From Flammula alnicola (taxonomy: Eukaryota; Basidiomycota; Agaricomycetes; Agaricales; Strophariaceae): a DNA stretch of 64,000 bases. This document shows, in pieces, positions 45,601 through 56,084 of this stretch; position 1 is the first letter of the stretch; every line of letters starts with the position of its first letter. Position numbers and translations under genes: made by a program. The stretch is taken from contig JADNRV010000096.1 of NCBI GenBank assembly GCA_015499995.1, positions 1 through 64,000 of the forward strand, written 5' to 3'. The notes beneath the pieces were generated by a model that saw only the letters and a program-made list of their open reading frames with translations, searched no databases and was not told where the DNA came from.

Positions 45601-46313
45601 GAAAGTTCCGGAATTCGAGAGTCCGAACCGCCGCCAATCCGCCAGTCCGCCTAACCTACATGAGGCTGACAAATAATAATATACCCAAAATGTCTGTCCC
45701 GTGATCAGCGCGCCTTGGACGCGTCTCGCGCTGCCGCCCGCGCTTATATTATATTATATGCTGGGTCCCTCTGTATTCATTGAACAAGACCAATTTTATA
45801 TCACCGGATCAGCCTTCACTCACAACGCCCTTGTCAGAAGTGGTGAATAGGTAGTTTTTCAAGGTTTAATCACATTTTCGTTAGGAAATGTCAAATCCCT
45901 GTTACTTTGTACCCTGTTTCCTTCTCGAGAACTTCCAAAGGTGGATCTCGCCTTGCGTAGAAATCTATACAACATTCATTGTTAGCTCATTTTCCTTGAA
46001 TTCCAGCAGTAACAGTGTAACACGCTCTTGTACAAAGGTAACGTTTATCCGTCACTTCCCAAAGCTGCAAGTTTTCTAGTATTTCTATCAATACAAATTT
46101 ATATATTTACTGCTATGATATTAATATACACTGCGTCGACCATTGGCGGGGTCTGAGGGGCGATGCAGGGGATAAATTTCAATAATTACAAGGCAGGGGA
46201 AGCGTACATGATGGTGGAAGTGCAGGCGACTGTGACTGATGAGATAAGCGGGCTAGGCGGACAGGCGGACAGGCGGATCGGCGGCAGTTCGGACTCTCGA
46301 AATACGGAACGTC
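45601..46313. mobile_element. TIR element with GTTCCGnATTTCGAGAGTCC ends
   Basis: The left arm GTTCCGGAATTCGAGAGTCC GAACCGCCGCC and the right arm, inverted, GTTCCGTATTTCGAGAGTCC GAACTGCCGCC match over about 55 bp. The 713-bp interior is non-coding. It abuts the KDZ right end and the next TIR element. One end of the same family is seen at 5870-5890. Confidence 0.55.
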
Positions 46314-46323
46314 CTCGACAGAC

Positions 46324-47077
46324 GAGGGCATCCGTATATTGGAAACACCGGCGGTGATCGACGCCATCAAACACCGGCGGCAAACACCGCGGCACGTGTC
46401 CCCGCCAGGATGCGTGAGTTCGTCGTTGCAAACGATGACCAGTAGATATCAAAGCATCATAGAGCAGAGATAGAGGTACTAGAGCCAATATATTTATATT
46501 AAATAACTATGTTTGTAGTTGGTATATTTATTTTATATCAAATGGAATGGAAAAATATAATCTCAATTGTGATTTATGACAGCTTCTGCCGCCGCAGACG
46601 CTTTGCTTTTTGGTGGTAGAATTATGTTAAGAACATAGCAAGGTAGTTTTTTAGTATGATGGGGAAGTTTAAGAAGTGCACTGAGCATTTGGAGGCCCGA
46701 GCGATGGATGGGCGGGTTGCAGCTTGGGTAGTATCACAGTCCGTTTTTGGTTTTATGCTCTTAAAGTTTACGAAACATACTAAAAAATTAAAATGACATT
46801 GGCACTGAAGCTACATTACTACATTGGAGAGGAAACTTTTCTATATGGCGAGAACAATTAAAGCGCCCGCTGAACGTCCAAATCTACAAGCGCTGTGCGG
46901 GCAGGGCGAAGCGGGCGGCTGACGGAACCACGCGACGCCAAATTGGACATCTGCCGATCTGCCGACAAGGCTTATGGAAGGCTTAGGTCATCTTCGGGGG
47001 TTGCCGCCGTCGACACCGCCGGTGAACGACGCCGGTGTTTCCAAATCCCAGATTCTTACCAACTCACAGATGCCCTC
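46324..47077. mobile_element. GC-rich TIR element, family G, copy 3
   Basis: It starts GAGGGCATCCGTATATTGGA AACACCGGCGG and ends with the inverse CCAAATCCCAGATTC...CAGATGCCCTC. The arms differ by a 15-bp insertion. It is about 754 bp with no transposase. The right arm is also found alone at 7120-7330. Confidence 0.6.
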
Positions 47078-47235
47078 AAAAAATGTTCCCTGGATCGAAT
47101 ATTGAATGGCGGTTGGAATCACGTCTAACATAACTTACTCTTACCATCTGTATTATAATAAGGACGACCAGAGTAGGCGATTATCAACGATTATGATGTT
47201 ATTATACTTTGCATTCATGAAATTTGGCGCAAATT

Positions 47236-47810
47236 TAAATTACGCTTCCAACCAATGTTGTGAGATTAATTTTGAATTACCCGAGCGTTGTAGAATACTC
47301 CCGAGAACCTTTGTTATTAGCAGAGTGAATTCCTGTTATTTCCTACAAATTCTCGGCTACCATGAAAATATTTTTCCGAGAATATATTCCCTCCCAGAGG
47401 AATCATATTCTGTGAACCCGCTTCTTCTCACCGAAGAATCCAGAATTTTGGGTAGCGAAAAATGCTTGAAGTTTGGAATAGTCTTTACGGTCGTTTGACA
47501 CCGTGACCCTGGGCCTTCCTCTCAGCGACAAAGTGCACTTTCTACTCATAAAGTAGAACCACAGGCAAGGAAGACAATCGAGTTCATTTCTTTGGGTGCG
47601 TTGTGGTGTTATACAGCTCTTTGTCCGTCATGCGAGTCTCAGCTATGTTCTATTTCGTCTACTGCTGGCTACGTCATCACTAATGCCGATCTATGTTTCC
47701 GGGAATTACATACAGGTTCGAGAACTGTTTTTCCACCACTTCCTACATCCGGGGATTTTACAGACGTATCTGAAGTCCGGGGTAAAAGTCTTCGGTAATT
47801 ATTAATAACT
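47236..47810 (+). repeat. Dispersed repeat X, copy B (longest)
   Basis: The left part equals copy A (39647-40145). The right 90 bp, from GAGAACTGTTTTTCCACCA to TTCGGTAATTATTAATAA, equals the reverse of 5771-5862. Copy B therefore bridges the other two. No coding sense and no clear TIR. Confidence 0.65.
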
Positions 47811-47860
47811 CACTGACAGTGAGAATACAAATTTCTGTCAGGGAAGCAGGCACGCAATTG

Positions 47861-48490
47861 ATTGGCCATAGGTTCGGAGCAAGCCCACGTGCTCCGGTCG
47901 TGCAGCAGCTCCTTCACAGAAGGGGCTTGCTTCAGAATGCATCAAAATCAGGGGTTTACTTATTCCTGTCGCTCTCCCTCAAAAATTGACGCACAAACAA
48001 AAGTCAAAGTACATACTGTAGTCACAATGTATTCTCATGCGTCTATCTACTCAAAAATAAAAATACACAAAAATTGTTTACAGTGGGGCATTATGTGTGG
48101 CCGAAACATGCAAATTTCTTGATTTTAACTTATCATCGCAGGTTTTCAACCAATTCATTTAGCGGTTGGGAATTACTTCCGCATTATATGTTTTATAAGT
48201 TCTAGATACTCATTTTTAAGTTACAGAACTGCCCGCCGTTGGAAATATGTTTCCATTGAACGACCGGCTTACCGTGATGAGTTGCGTCACATGTGTCACA
48301 TACGCGCGTTCAGGCCTATGCAAAGCGCGCCGTGCACTAAGCGCGTTGGCTGTCTTTTGGGATATATGGGTTGGTGTGGTGTTTTGAGCCCATCGATATG
48401 CTGAGTATAGAGAGCAATCTTGCAAAAATCGTTAATCAATCTCACTTGGGATAAAGGGCGCTTATGGGTTATCTAATCACGTGACTTGTA
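47861..48490 (+). repeat. Ngaro repeat A1
   Basis: From ATTGGCCATAGGTTCGGAGC to TAATCACGTGACTT. It is parallel to A2 at 54359-55015, diverged (roughly 70%) with small indels. Confidence 0.75.
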
Positions 48491-48679
48491 AGCAAAACGA
48501 TATTTGGAGATCTAAGTCACACATAACAGGTGTGACACAGAGCAAGGTCTATGTGACGAAGAAATGCGAGTGCGACTCTAAGTCGCTTACTTCTACGTCG
48601 CGCCCGCATTTCGTCCGTCCCGCGCTCAGCTGTAACCCGCCTAACAAAAATTCTTTTGAGCTTTCTCGTATTCTTCATT

Positions 48680-49585
48680 ATGAACAATCCTCACAACGCC
48701 GTCTGTCCCGATTTCAGCTCCGAAGACTTCGCGGATCAGAGGAAGACCTTCACGGACTTAGGACTGACGAATGATCAGGCGACCAACGGCCTGACTGCGG
48801 CATGGAAACGCACTAACGACATCAACAAAGCTACGTGGGACCAGAGTGTTGCCGCCGACAATGCCGCCGCGGAAGCTATTTTACTCCAACGCCAAGCCGA
48901 CGAACAGGCGGCGGTACTACTCAAAGAGCAAGAACGTTTAGACGCCGAAAAGGAAGACAGACGCAAGAATAAACACAAATGCGCTGAGGTTCACGCCGAC
49001 TTACCCATCCCGAAGGGCGAATCTTACCTGTACCCTCCCGCTGTCATGGCAAAACTGAAGAAATGGGAGTACATTCCTCTCTATCATTTCACAAATGAGG
49101 GCCTAGACGCCGTAGACTTTAACCCCAGCTCGGAAAACAACAACATCGGAAAATTAATCAAAAACGACGACGGTTCCATCGAATGGACCGACGTCGCGTC
49201 TTCTCGTTCCGCGGCGAGTGTTAAGAAGGACAAAGATATCACTATTAATGACTTTTGCATAGCGACGCCTCGTTTCATTCGCGCTATGCGCGACGCTTCT
49301 TGGCCCGAAGACCGGATTACCATGTTCACACTGTTTTGGGACGCTGTCCAGCGCCACGACTGGCGATCCTCACGTATTGTGAACGAGACAAAGGCCCTGA
49401 TGTGGTACCAGGACGAGGAGCGTCAAAAATGGTACGCGCACGCCAGCACCGCAGAGCCCACAACGAAGTTGTACAGCTTGGCGATAATCGACGAGTCTCG
49501 CCTTCAAAAGACCTTACTGAAAGTGGAGGCTGCTGAACAGGAGCACCTTTTCCTTCAAGGGGAAAAAGACAGGGTGCATTTTTAG
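48680..49585 (+). CDS. Ngaro ORF1, Gag-like protein
   Basis: An upstream in-frame ATG lies at 48656, but the second (MNNPHNAVCPDFSSEDFADQ) fits better as the start. It has a charged coiled segment (LLQRQADEQAAVLLKEQERL), then YIPLYHFTNEGLDAVDFNPS and FCIATPRFIRAMRDASWPED, FTLFWDAVQRHDWR and a C-terminal helix. This architecture fits the structural protein of DIRS/Ngaro elements. 302 residues, uninterrupted. It would package element RNA. Confidence 0.65.
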   Translation: MNNPHNAVCPDFSSEDFADQRKTFTDLGLTNDQATNGLTAAWKRTNDINKATWDQSVAADNAAAEAILLQRQADEQAAVLLKEQERLDAEKEDRRKNKHKCAEVHADLPIPKGESYLYPPAVMAKLKKWEYIPLYHFTNEGLDAVDFNPSSENNNIGKLIKNDDGSIEWTDVASSRSAASVKKDKDITINDFCIATPRFIRAMRDASWPEDRITMFTLFWDAVQRHDWRSSRIVNETKALMWYQDEERQKWYAHASTAEPTTKLYSLAIIDESRLQKTLLKVEAAEQEHLFLQGEKDRVHF

Positions 49586-49719
49586 CGATTTCGTCCTTTT
49601 CTGAAGCGCATATATCTAACTATCACTCTATTTTCTTTCCCCACCGTTGTTTTTTTCCTCCATATGTCTCCTGCACACATCATGTGTTCAATTGCCGGCC
49701 ACTGCGTGTGCGTTTCTTC

Positions 49720-49855
49720 GTCAATGCATGTCGATGAATTATTCCCGGCTGCTTCGTTGCACGTCGATGTCCATTCCCGGCTGCATCTCGCATGTCGATG
49801 TTTTGTTGCCGGCTGCATCTCTGCATGTCGATGTCACTTGCCGGCTGCGGTCGAT
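49720..49855 (+). repeat. Minisatellite in the Ngaro ORF1/ORF2 linker
   Basis: CATGTCGATG (or CACGTCGATG) followed 7-9 bp later by CCCGGCTGC or GCCGGCTGC occurs four times at a 34-40 bp spacing. It is within the element, between the Gag-like ORF and the zinc-knuckle region. Confidence 0.6.
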
Positions 49856-49869
49856 GAAATGCTTTCTCC

Positions 49870-50311
49870 TTGGCTTGGGTTTTTCAGAACCGCCAAGCTG
49901 CTGGACGCTCTCGCGTTCCTGACCGCGAAAGGCTGCCTAGGGGCCGTAGACGCTCGCCCTCGCCTGCCACGAAGCGCCGTCGTTCGGCCTCACCTGCACC
50001 CCGTACAAACCCACCTCGTCAGGGTTTTGGTAGGCTCGTCCGGCGCCAAAGCCTGTGCTGTCTGCCTCGGGCGCCACATCCACCGTTTCAACGAGTGCCG
50101 AGCAAAAAGGATCTGGGACAATTCCCAAGACACATTGTGCTGTCGGAACACCAAAGGAGAAATCATTGGGCGCACCTCCGGGGCCTTATTCTGTCTCGAT
50201 TGGCAAATTGGCCGATGCACGGCTACCCGCCACGACAATCGCCACAGGTGCTCGGGTTGCAACGCATCCACCCACGGCGCCAACTCGTGTCCTCGAACAG
50301 AGAAAGCTTGA
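49870..50311 (+). CDS. Ngaro basic/zinc-knuckle region, in two frames
   Basis: Frame 1 (49870-50030) reads an Arg/Ser-rich stretch, PRGRRRSPSPATKRRRSASP, typical of a nucleocapsid. Frame 2 (50030-50311) carries on with CAVCLGRHIHRFNEC and CLDWQIGRCTATRHDNRHRC SGC...SCPRTEKA, zinc-binding motifs usual just before RT in this group. The switch near 50030 is either a frameshift mutation or a programmed shift. Confidence 0.5.
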
Positions 50312-52277
50312 GCCAACCACGCCATATATATGGCGCGCTTGGCGGGACGCGCTGTCAGACGCGCGCATCCTACACAAGTACTCTGACGTGGTCACTGGTT
50401 TGCGCTATGGCTTCCGCGTTAACTTCCCTAGCATCCTGTCTACACAAATTCCGCCAAATCGCCCTTCCGTCGACCAATTCCGTTCTCATTTTGACTCCAT
50501 TGTCGCCGCCGAAATCGAAAAAAACCGATACATTGGACCGTTCTCTCGTCAGCAACTCGAACATCTCATTGGACCGTTCCAGACATCGCCTTTCTCCGTT
50601 ATTCCAAAGCCCGGCAAACTCGACAAGTATCGCATCGTCCAGAATTTCTCCTTCCCTCACTCTACTTCTGGCAGTTTCAAAAACCCTTCAATCAATTCTG
50701 CCGTCAGCGCGGCCGATTTTCCGTGCACTTGGGGCACATTTCAAATCACTTGCGCGGTCATCGCAACTTTACCACCAGGCTCTCAGGCCGCCGTCCGCGA
50801 TGTGTCAGAGGCCTACCGGACTGTCCCTTTACACCACTCGCAGTGGAATTCTGGCGTCGTTCAGGTTGGCAACGACGCCTTCTGCGTTGATACATGCTGC
50901 GCATTCGGTGCGTGCCCGTCTGGAGGCACTTACGGGTGCATCGCGGATAGCGGCAGCGATTTATTTCGCGCGCGAGGCATTGGACCATTGCACAATTGGG
51001 TGGATGATAACATCTTTTTCCGCATGCAGTCGAAGTACCACAACGGGCTGCGCGAAGGATGGCGCCGCCTCGTCAACCATCAAGGCATCAACCGCGCGGG
51101 CGGGCGCACATGGTTTGGCGACGGCTTCGCACCTGATGGATCTGGCTTCGAAGCCGTCGAAGACTTCGTTTTTCCCTTACGTGACCTTTCCAACGATAGC
51201 CCCCGCGCAGCAGAAGATTTACCCTATTCTTACAATTTTGCAGACATCGACCGGCTATCCGCGCAACTGGGCATCCCATGGGAGAAATCGAAAGATATCC
51301 CCTTTGCCGCGGCTGTCATCTACATTGGTCTACTGTGGGATCTCGACACGCGCACCGTTGCACTTCCTATGCCAAAGCGCGAGAAATATCTCACGAGCAT
51401 CTCGGACTGGCGTTCTCGCGAAGTCCACACTCTCAACGACGTCCAATCCATCTACGGTCGCCTCCTCCACGCCTCGTTGGTTGTTCCGTCCGGTCGCGCG
51501 CGCCTCAGCAGTCTCGAATCTATGCTGGGCTTATATTGGTCCTCACCTCACGTTCCTCGTCATGCGGTCAGAACCGTTAATGCAGACCTTACTTGGTGGG
51601 ATGACCGTCTCCGCGGAGTCCTTGTGCAACGACCCATCCCCACTCTGGTCGACCCCATCGACATTGGCGCCTATTCCGACGCCAGCTCAGAGATTGGGAT
51701 CGCCATTGTCATCGGCAAGCGCTGGCGTGCATGGCGCCTCCTTCCAGGTTGGAAGCCACTCGGAGGCGCGAGAGACATCGGCTGGGCTGAAGCCATCGGC
51801 TTCGAACTCCTCGTCGACGCCATCCTGCAGCTTTACCCGCCCGGTCAGCACGTTAGGGTTTATGGAGACAACAAAGGTGTCGTCGAAGGATGGTGGAATG
51901 GGAGGAGACGAAACTCACAGGTTAACGAGGTTTTCAAGTGCGTCCACGATAAGCTCGAGGTCTTTGGCTCTGTCGACTGCATCCGCACGGCCTACGTCCC
52001 TAGCAAATCTAACCCAGCCGACGCACCCTCTCGGGGAATCCTTGGCGACCTCAACCTCCTTCTACCCGAGATCCCAACCCCTCGACGTGCATTGGACTTC
52101 CTCGTCGACGCTCTCGACGCTCTCACCCCTTCCGAGGTCAGTTTCCAACGAGAACAGTCACTCCAACATCCTGTCCAAATCCGCAACGTCTCTCCTGACT
52201 ACGTCGTCGAACGCGAGCAGGGTTGGTCCTCACGTCCCGAGTGGGGACAATCGACCTACGCCGAGACAGCGTTTTGA
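50055..52277 (+). CDS. Ngaro reverse transcriptase and RNase H
   Basis: The conserved part begins near 50325 (YIWRAWRDALSDARILHKYS). RT motifs: PFSVIPKPGKLDKYRIVQNF, RDVSEAYRTVPLHHSQW (motif A Asp), FGACPSGGTYG, and NWVDDNIFFR (catalytic DD). RNase H follows with YSDASSEIGIA (Asp), GWAEAIGFELLVDAI (Glu) and YGDNKGVVEGWWNGRRRN (Asp), then VPSKSNPADAPSRG. No integrase or aspartic protease is present, as expected for YR retroelements. The frame is open throughout and overlaps the zinc-knuckle region before it and the recombinase frame after it. The ATG at 50055 is only the first in frame. Confidence 0.8.
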   Translation: MLSASGATSTVSTSAEQKGSGTIPKTHCAVGTPKEKSLGAPPGPYSVSIGKLADARLPATTIATGARVATHPPTAPTRVLEQRKLEPTTPYIWRAWRDALSDARILHKYSDVVTGLRYGFRVNFPSILSTQIPPNRPSVDQFRSHFDSIVAAEIEKNRYIGPFSRQQLEHLIGPFQTSPFSVIPKPGKLDKYRIVQNFSFPHSTSGSFKNPSINSAVSAADFPCTWGTFQITCAVIATLPPGSQAAVRDVSEAYRTVPLHHSQWNSGVVQVGNDAFCVDTCCAFGACPSGGTYGCIADSGSDLFRARGIGPLHNWVDDNIFFRMQSKYHNGLREGWRRLVNHQGINRAGGRTWFGDGFAPDGSGFEAVEDFVFPLRDLSNDSPRAAEDLPYSYNFADIDRLSAQLGIPWEKSKDIPFAAAVIYIGLLWDLDTRTVALPMPKREKYLTSISDWRSREVHTLNDVQSIYGRLLHASLVVPSGRARLSSLESMLGLYWSSPHVPRHAVRTVNADLTWWDDRLRGVLVQRPIPTLVDPIDIGAYSDASSEIGIAIVIGKRWRAWRLLPGWKPLGGARDIGWAEAIGFELLVDAILQLYPPGQHVRVYGDNKGVVEGWWNGRRRNSQVNEVFKCVHDKLEVFGSVDCIRTAYVPSKSNPADAPSRGILGDLNLLLPEIPTPRRALDFLVDALDALTPSEVSFQREQSLQHPVQIRNVSPDYVVEREQGWSSRPEWGQSTYAETAF

Positions 52278-52299
52278 CGCGCCTCTTGTGTCGACGAGC

Positions 52300-53425
52300 G
52301 CCAATATCGACGCCCGTCCCAAACCATACAAACCCGGCCTTGTACCGCGCATTTCCAGCAACCGCCCACATTGCCTGTGTACAGACCGCATCCGCTTGTG
52401 GCTGCCAACACCCCTCGGACTGACGTCTGCCGCTGCAGGATATGCCCTCTCATCCCCCGAGATCGCCACCAGAGTGCTTGATCTAATGAGTCTCGCCTGG
52501 ACGGCCGAGACCAGGAGCGGCTATGGAACTGGCCTATTGGTCTTCCACGTTTTCTGTGACAACAAAACGCCGCCCGTCCCTGATCATCTCCGCGGACCTG
52601 CAAGTGAAGCCCTAATCTTAGAATTCAAAGCGAGCTGTGCCGCTTCCTTCGGCGGCGACTCACTCAATGTCTATGTCTGCGGCGTTAAGGCCTGGCACAC
52701 TGTCCACGGTTTACCGTGGACCACAGGCAAGGTGCGGCTAAAAACCGCACTTATGGCTGCGACGAAATTAGCGCCCGATTCGTCGAAACGGCCTGAACGG
52801 CCCCCTGTACTGCTCCGAAACATCCTCGCCATCCACAGACACCTGAACTCAGCTGTCGGTCTTGATGCCGCAGTCTATGCCTGCTTGACGACCACCTTTT
52901 GGGCTTGCGCTCGGCTAGGGGAATTCACAGTGCCTTCGCTAAAGGCTTTCGATATCCGACAACCCCCTAACCACGATCCACATCCCGTTCACAAAGATTG
53001 CGAAACACAAGGGTGAAGACGTGCATTGGGCACCGCAGTCTGGTCCCACTGATCCAGCCGCGGCGCTCGCAAACCACATGCGCGTTAACACACCTCCGCC
53101 CTCCGGTCACCTCTTTGCTTATAAACACACCGACGGGTCCTATCGACCGCTCACGCGCAATATCTTCCTACGCCGTATAGCGACAGCTGCGAAAGATGCG
53201 GGCGATGATGCAATCCAAGGCCATAGTATACGGATTGGCAGCGTCCTCGAATACATACTACGCGGTATGCCTTTCGAGGCCGTCAAGGTCCACGGGCGCT
53301 GGTCAAGCGACGCCTTTCTCAAATACTTGAGAAAGCACGCGAACATCCTGGCACCGTACCTTCAAGATACTCCTGCCATCGAGCAGTTTATCCGCTACAC
53401 GCTCCGTCATCGCGCCGGCGACTGA
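52300..53425 (+). pseudogene. Ngaro tyrosine recombinase, frameshifted
   Basis: Frame 1 reads LTSAAAGYALSSPEIATRVL, WTAETRSGYGTGLLVFHVFC and FWACARLGEFTVPSLKAFD (first catalytic Arg). The next expected block is missing. The protein resumes one frame on with IHIPFTKIAKHKGEDVHWAP, GHSIRIGSVLEYILRG (His-x-x-Arg), VKVHGRWSSDAF (His/Arg-Trp) and LKYLRKHANI (nucleophile Tyr), ending at TGA 53423-53425. All active-site residues are visible, but a deletion with frame change near 52955-52990 separates them, so this copy's integrase step is probably dead. Confidence 0.75.
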
Positions 53426-54050
53426 GGTGAGCCTGGTCTCCTACTCTGGAGGGTTTTTTCCTCAATTGATTTCGTTCAAAGCGTCGTCCGGCTCCTAATG
53501 TCTTTGGGTGTTTTAAACTCATCCTTTTCTGTATTTTTTTTCGGTGAGAAACACAGCCCATTCTTGCATCTCGAAATTAAAGGAGCTGCTACAGACGGCA
53601 GTTCTTCTTTGCCCAAAACTAGACATGGACGGTGCACGTACACCGCTCACGTCGAGTCGTTGTTAGTTATTTGTATTTGTAATCAGTCTACAAGTGAAAT
53701 ATGTATCCCTTCGGCGTTGCCCCCTCCCTCTCCTCTCGTCGAGCACTACACATCTGAGCGACATAGACACAACGCTACTACTTACAACGACGCGCTGGCG
53801 AGGTAGCTTTAGTTGCCTGAATTACTTATGTAATGTAGTCAGCCAAAATTTATTCTAATTCTAATACTATACAGTAGGCTCGTGACCACCCTGTATATGA
53901 GATACTGTATCGCAGGTTTACCTTCATGCACAGACGGTCACCGGTCTAACTATACAGTTCTTTGTCACAGCAATACAAACTCTATTCACAAGAGGCTTGG
54001 GATTCATCCTCATATATACTGCAAAAATGATATGCCAAACTGCTACAGTC

Positions 54051-54366
54051 CAAATTTAAGATTTACCCTCTCTAGAAGGTAGGAAAGGAAATGGGGTCAA
54101 GACACCTACTTAGACAGTTCACAGGTCATTAATAAAGTTTTTTGAAAAACTGTGAGTAGTACATTGTTTGTATTGTATGTTATACTAAAGAACGCGTGCA
54201 TAATTAGGCAGATGCGTGTCGAAATGACTTCAAGCGTCGTGAGCGACCAAACCCCCTCAATCGTGACAGTCTGAAGCAAGCCCCTTGTCAGGTTTTGCTG
54301 AAAGCAACTATATACAAATAAACACCGGAAGCTGACAAGGGGCTTGATCCAAGCCTAGATTGGCCA
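54051..54366 (+). repeat. Ngaro repeat B1
   Basis: From about TTAAGATTTACCCTCTCTAG to ATTGGCCA. Parallel to B2 at 55139-55451; the last 90 bp (GCAAGCCCCTTGTCAGGTTT to ACACCGGAAGCTGACAA) are nearly identical. Confidence 0.75.
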
Positions 54367-55015
54367 TAGGTTCGGAGCAAGCCGGTTGCTCCGGTCGCGA
54401 GCGCAAGCAGCGGCTCCTTCGCAGAAGGGGCTTGCGTCAAAGTCCATCAAAAAGATGCGTTTGCTTAATACGCTCGCTCTCACTCAAAAACCAACGCATA
54501 AACATAATTCAAAGTGTATCCTGTACTTAAAATATATTGTAATATATGTATTCCTTCAAAACATAAGATACATAGAATTGACATACAGTAGAGCATGATG
54601 AGTGGACAAAACACACAAATTTATGAATCTTGGCCTATCATCGTAGGTTTTACACCGAATTTTCTGGGGGTTGGGCACAGCTCCCTAGTTATATGTATTG
54701 CTAAGTCTAGATACTTATTTTGAACGTAAGAAACTTTCTTCCCTCTGAAATCGATTTCCATTCACCAACTGGCTTACTGTGATTGCCTGTGTCACGCATG
54801 TCACAAATGCGCGTTCAGGCGTACGCACAGTGCGCCATGCTGCAAGGTCATAGCAAGGCGAATAAGGCACTCAAATAACAAATTTAAGTACTCCCTCTGC
54901 ACTGTAATGTGGTCTCAGAATCTCGAGCTCAACCTATTGTGGGATGCCATTTTTTCCTTTGTGATGAAACGACGCACTTGCTGGGGTTGTGCTGGGGCCA
55001 ATCACGTGACTTTAT
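54359..55015 (+). repeat. Ngaro repeat A2
   Basis: Starts in the shared ATTGGCCATAGGTTCGGAGC and ends at CCAATCACGTGACTT, matching A1 end to end. Confidence 0.75.
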
Positions 55016-55138
55016 AACGAAGGGATACTGCTCTTGTAACGAAGATTATAGCCTCAATACGTGCACTACAGACACCAAAGTCTGAAAACGTCATTATCTA
55101 TAGTATATAAGTCATGGACCCAAACTATCCAGTTGCAG

Positions 55139-55451
55139 CTTAAGATTTCCTTTCTCTAGAAGGCAGGAAAGGAAATAGGGTCAAGTCACCTACTTAGACA
55201 GCTCACAGCTCAATAATAAAGTTGTTTTAAAAATTTGTAAGTAGTACAAAATTTTCATCGTATGTTCTACTCAAAAACGCGCGCAAAACTGGGTAGGTGC
55301 GTGTCGAACTGACTTCAAGCGTCGGGGGCGACCAAACCCCCTCAATCGACGGACATTGATGCAAGCCCCTTGTCAGGTTTTGCTGAAAGCAACTATATAC
55401 AAATAAACACCGGAAGCTGACAAAGGGCTTGATCCGAACCTAGATTGGCCA
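55139..55451 (+). repeat. Ngaro repeat B2 (right end of element)
   Basis: Matches B1 and closes at ATTGGCCA (55444-55451), after which unrelated host DNA begins (ATGGTGGTGCGG). Confidence 0.75.
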
Positions 55452-55549
55452 ATGGTGGTGCGGATATTTGCGGCTAGTGTGGAGAGGCAAACTCTAGAAA
55501 TAAGTACAGAATATCCTCAAAATGAATCTCAGAATTTAAATTGCGCGCT

Positions 55550-56084
55550 AGTCTCGTGCCAGCGCTCTTAACACGCCTAATCGGGACTTCCTGTTAAGAC
55601 CGTCTGGGACACTCCAAAAACAAAAGGCGTGACATGCCCTTACAACTCTGAATTATTTTGGTGCCATTGGGCTCAGTTTTAAATAAAATTTTGGAGGAGA
55701 ACTTTGAGACCATAGTGTTCCGAAGCCTTTTGGCATTTTTCCGGTTTTTATTTTGGACTGCGAGTCTCATGAAGCGTTCAAGTGGGAGGGCATTTTCCAT
55801 GGTGGCTGTGCATACCACTAAGCAGGCTCAGGTCAAGGCGAAGCTGTCTGTACCCTCAGAGGTCCCCATAAACAAAATGAAGCCTCTGAGAAGAGCTAGA
55901 ATGGTTGTATCAATCATCTCACAAGCTTTGGTATTTATATATGTGATGAGTGAGTGTCCAGATAATATTTGGATTTCTCCCCGCCAAATTGTAAGGGCAT
56001 GTCACGCCTTTTGTTTTTGGAGTGTCCCAGACGGTCTTAACAGGAAGTCCCGATTAGGCCTGTTAAGAGCGCTGGCACGAGACT
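55550..56084. mobile_element. MULE-type MITE with 96-bp TIRs
   Basis: AGTCTCGTGCCAGCGCTCTT through GGCGTGACATGCCCTTACAA is repeated inverted at the right end over about 96 bp with about one mismatch. The 11-bp word AATTGCGCGCT flanks both sides directly (55539-55549 and 56085-56095). Long TIRs with a 9-11 bp target duplication fit Mutator-like transposases. The 340-bp interior encodes nothing, so the element is non-autonomous. The near-perfect arms suggest recent insertion. Confidence 0.85.

Larger units (their letters stand above)
47861..55451 (+). mobile_element. Ngaro-type tyrosine-recombinase retrotransposon, full length
   Basis: The order is A1 (47861-48490), gag-like ORF, zinc-knuckle/RT/RNase H, tyrosine recombinase, B1 (54051-54366), A2 (54359-55015), B2 (55139-55451). 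This A1-ORFs-B1-A2-B2 split direct repeat layout is diagnostic of Ngaro elements, reported earlier from basidiomycetes. The outer ends of A1, A2, B1 and B2 all share the word ATTGGCCA. Ngaro elements replicate through RT and insert by recombinase, without target duplication. This copy has at least one disabling change in the recombinase gene. Confidence 0.85.

Noticed and set aside
49870..53016. 1048-codon frame through the Ngaro element
   Set aside because: Only its start (basic region) and end (recombinase) are real; the middle is a shadow of the RT frame.
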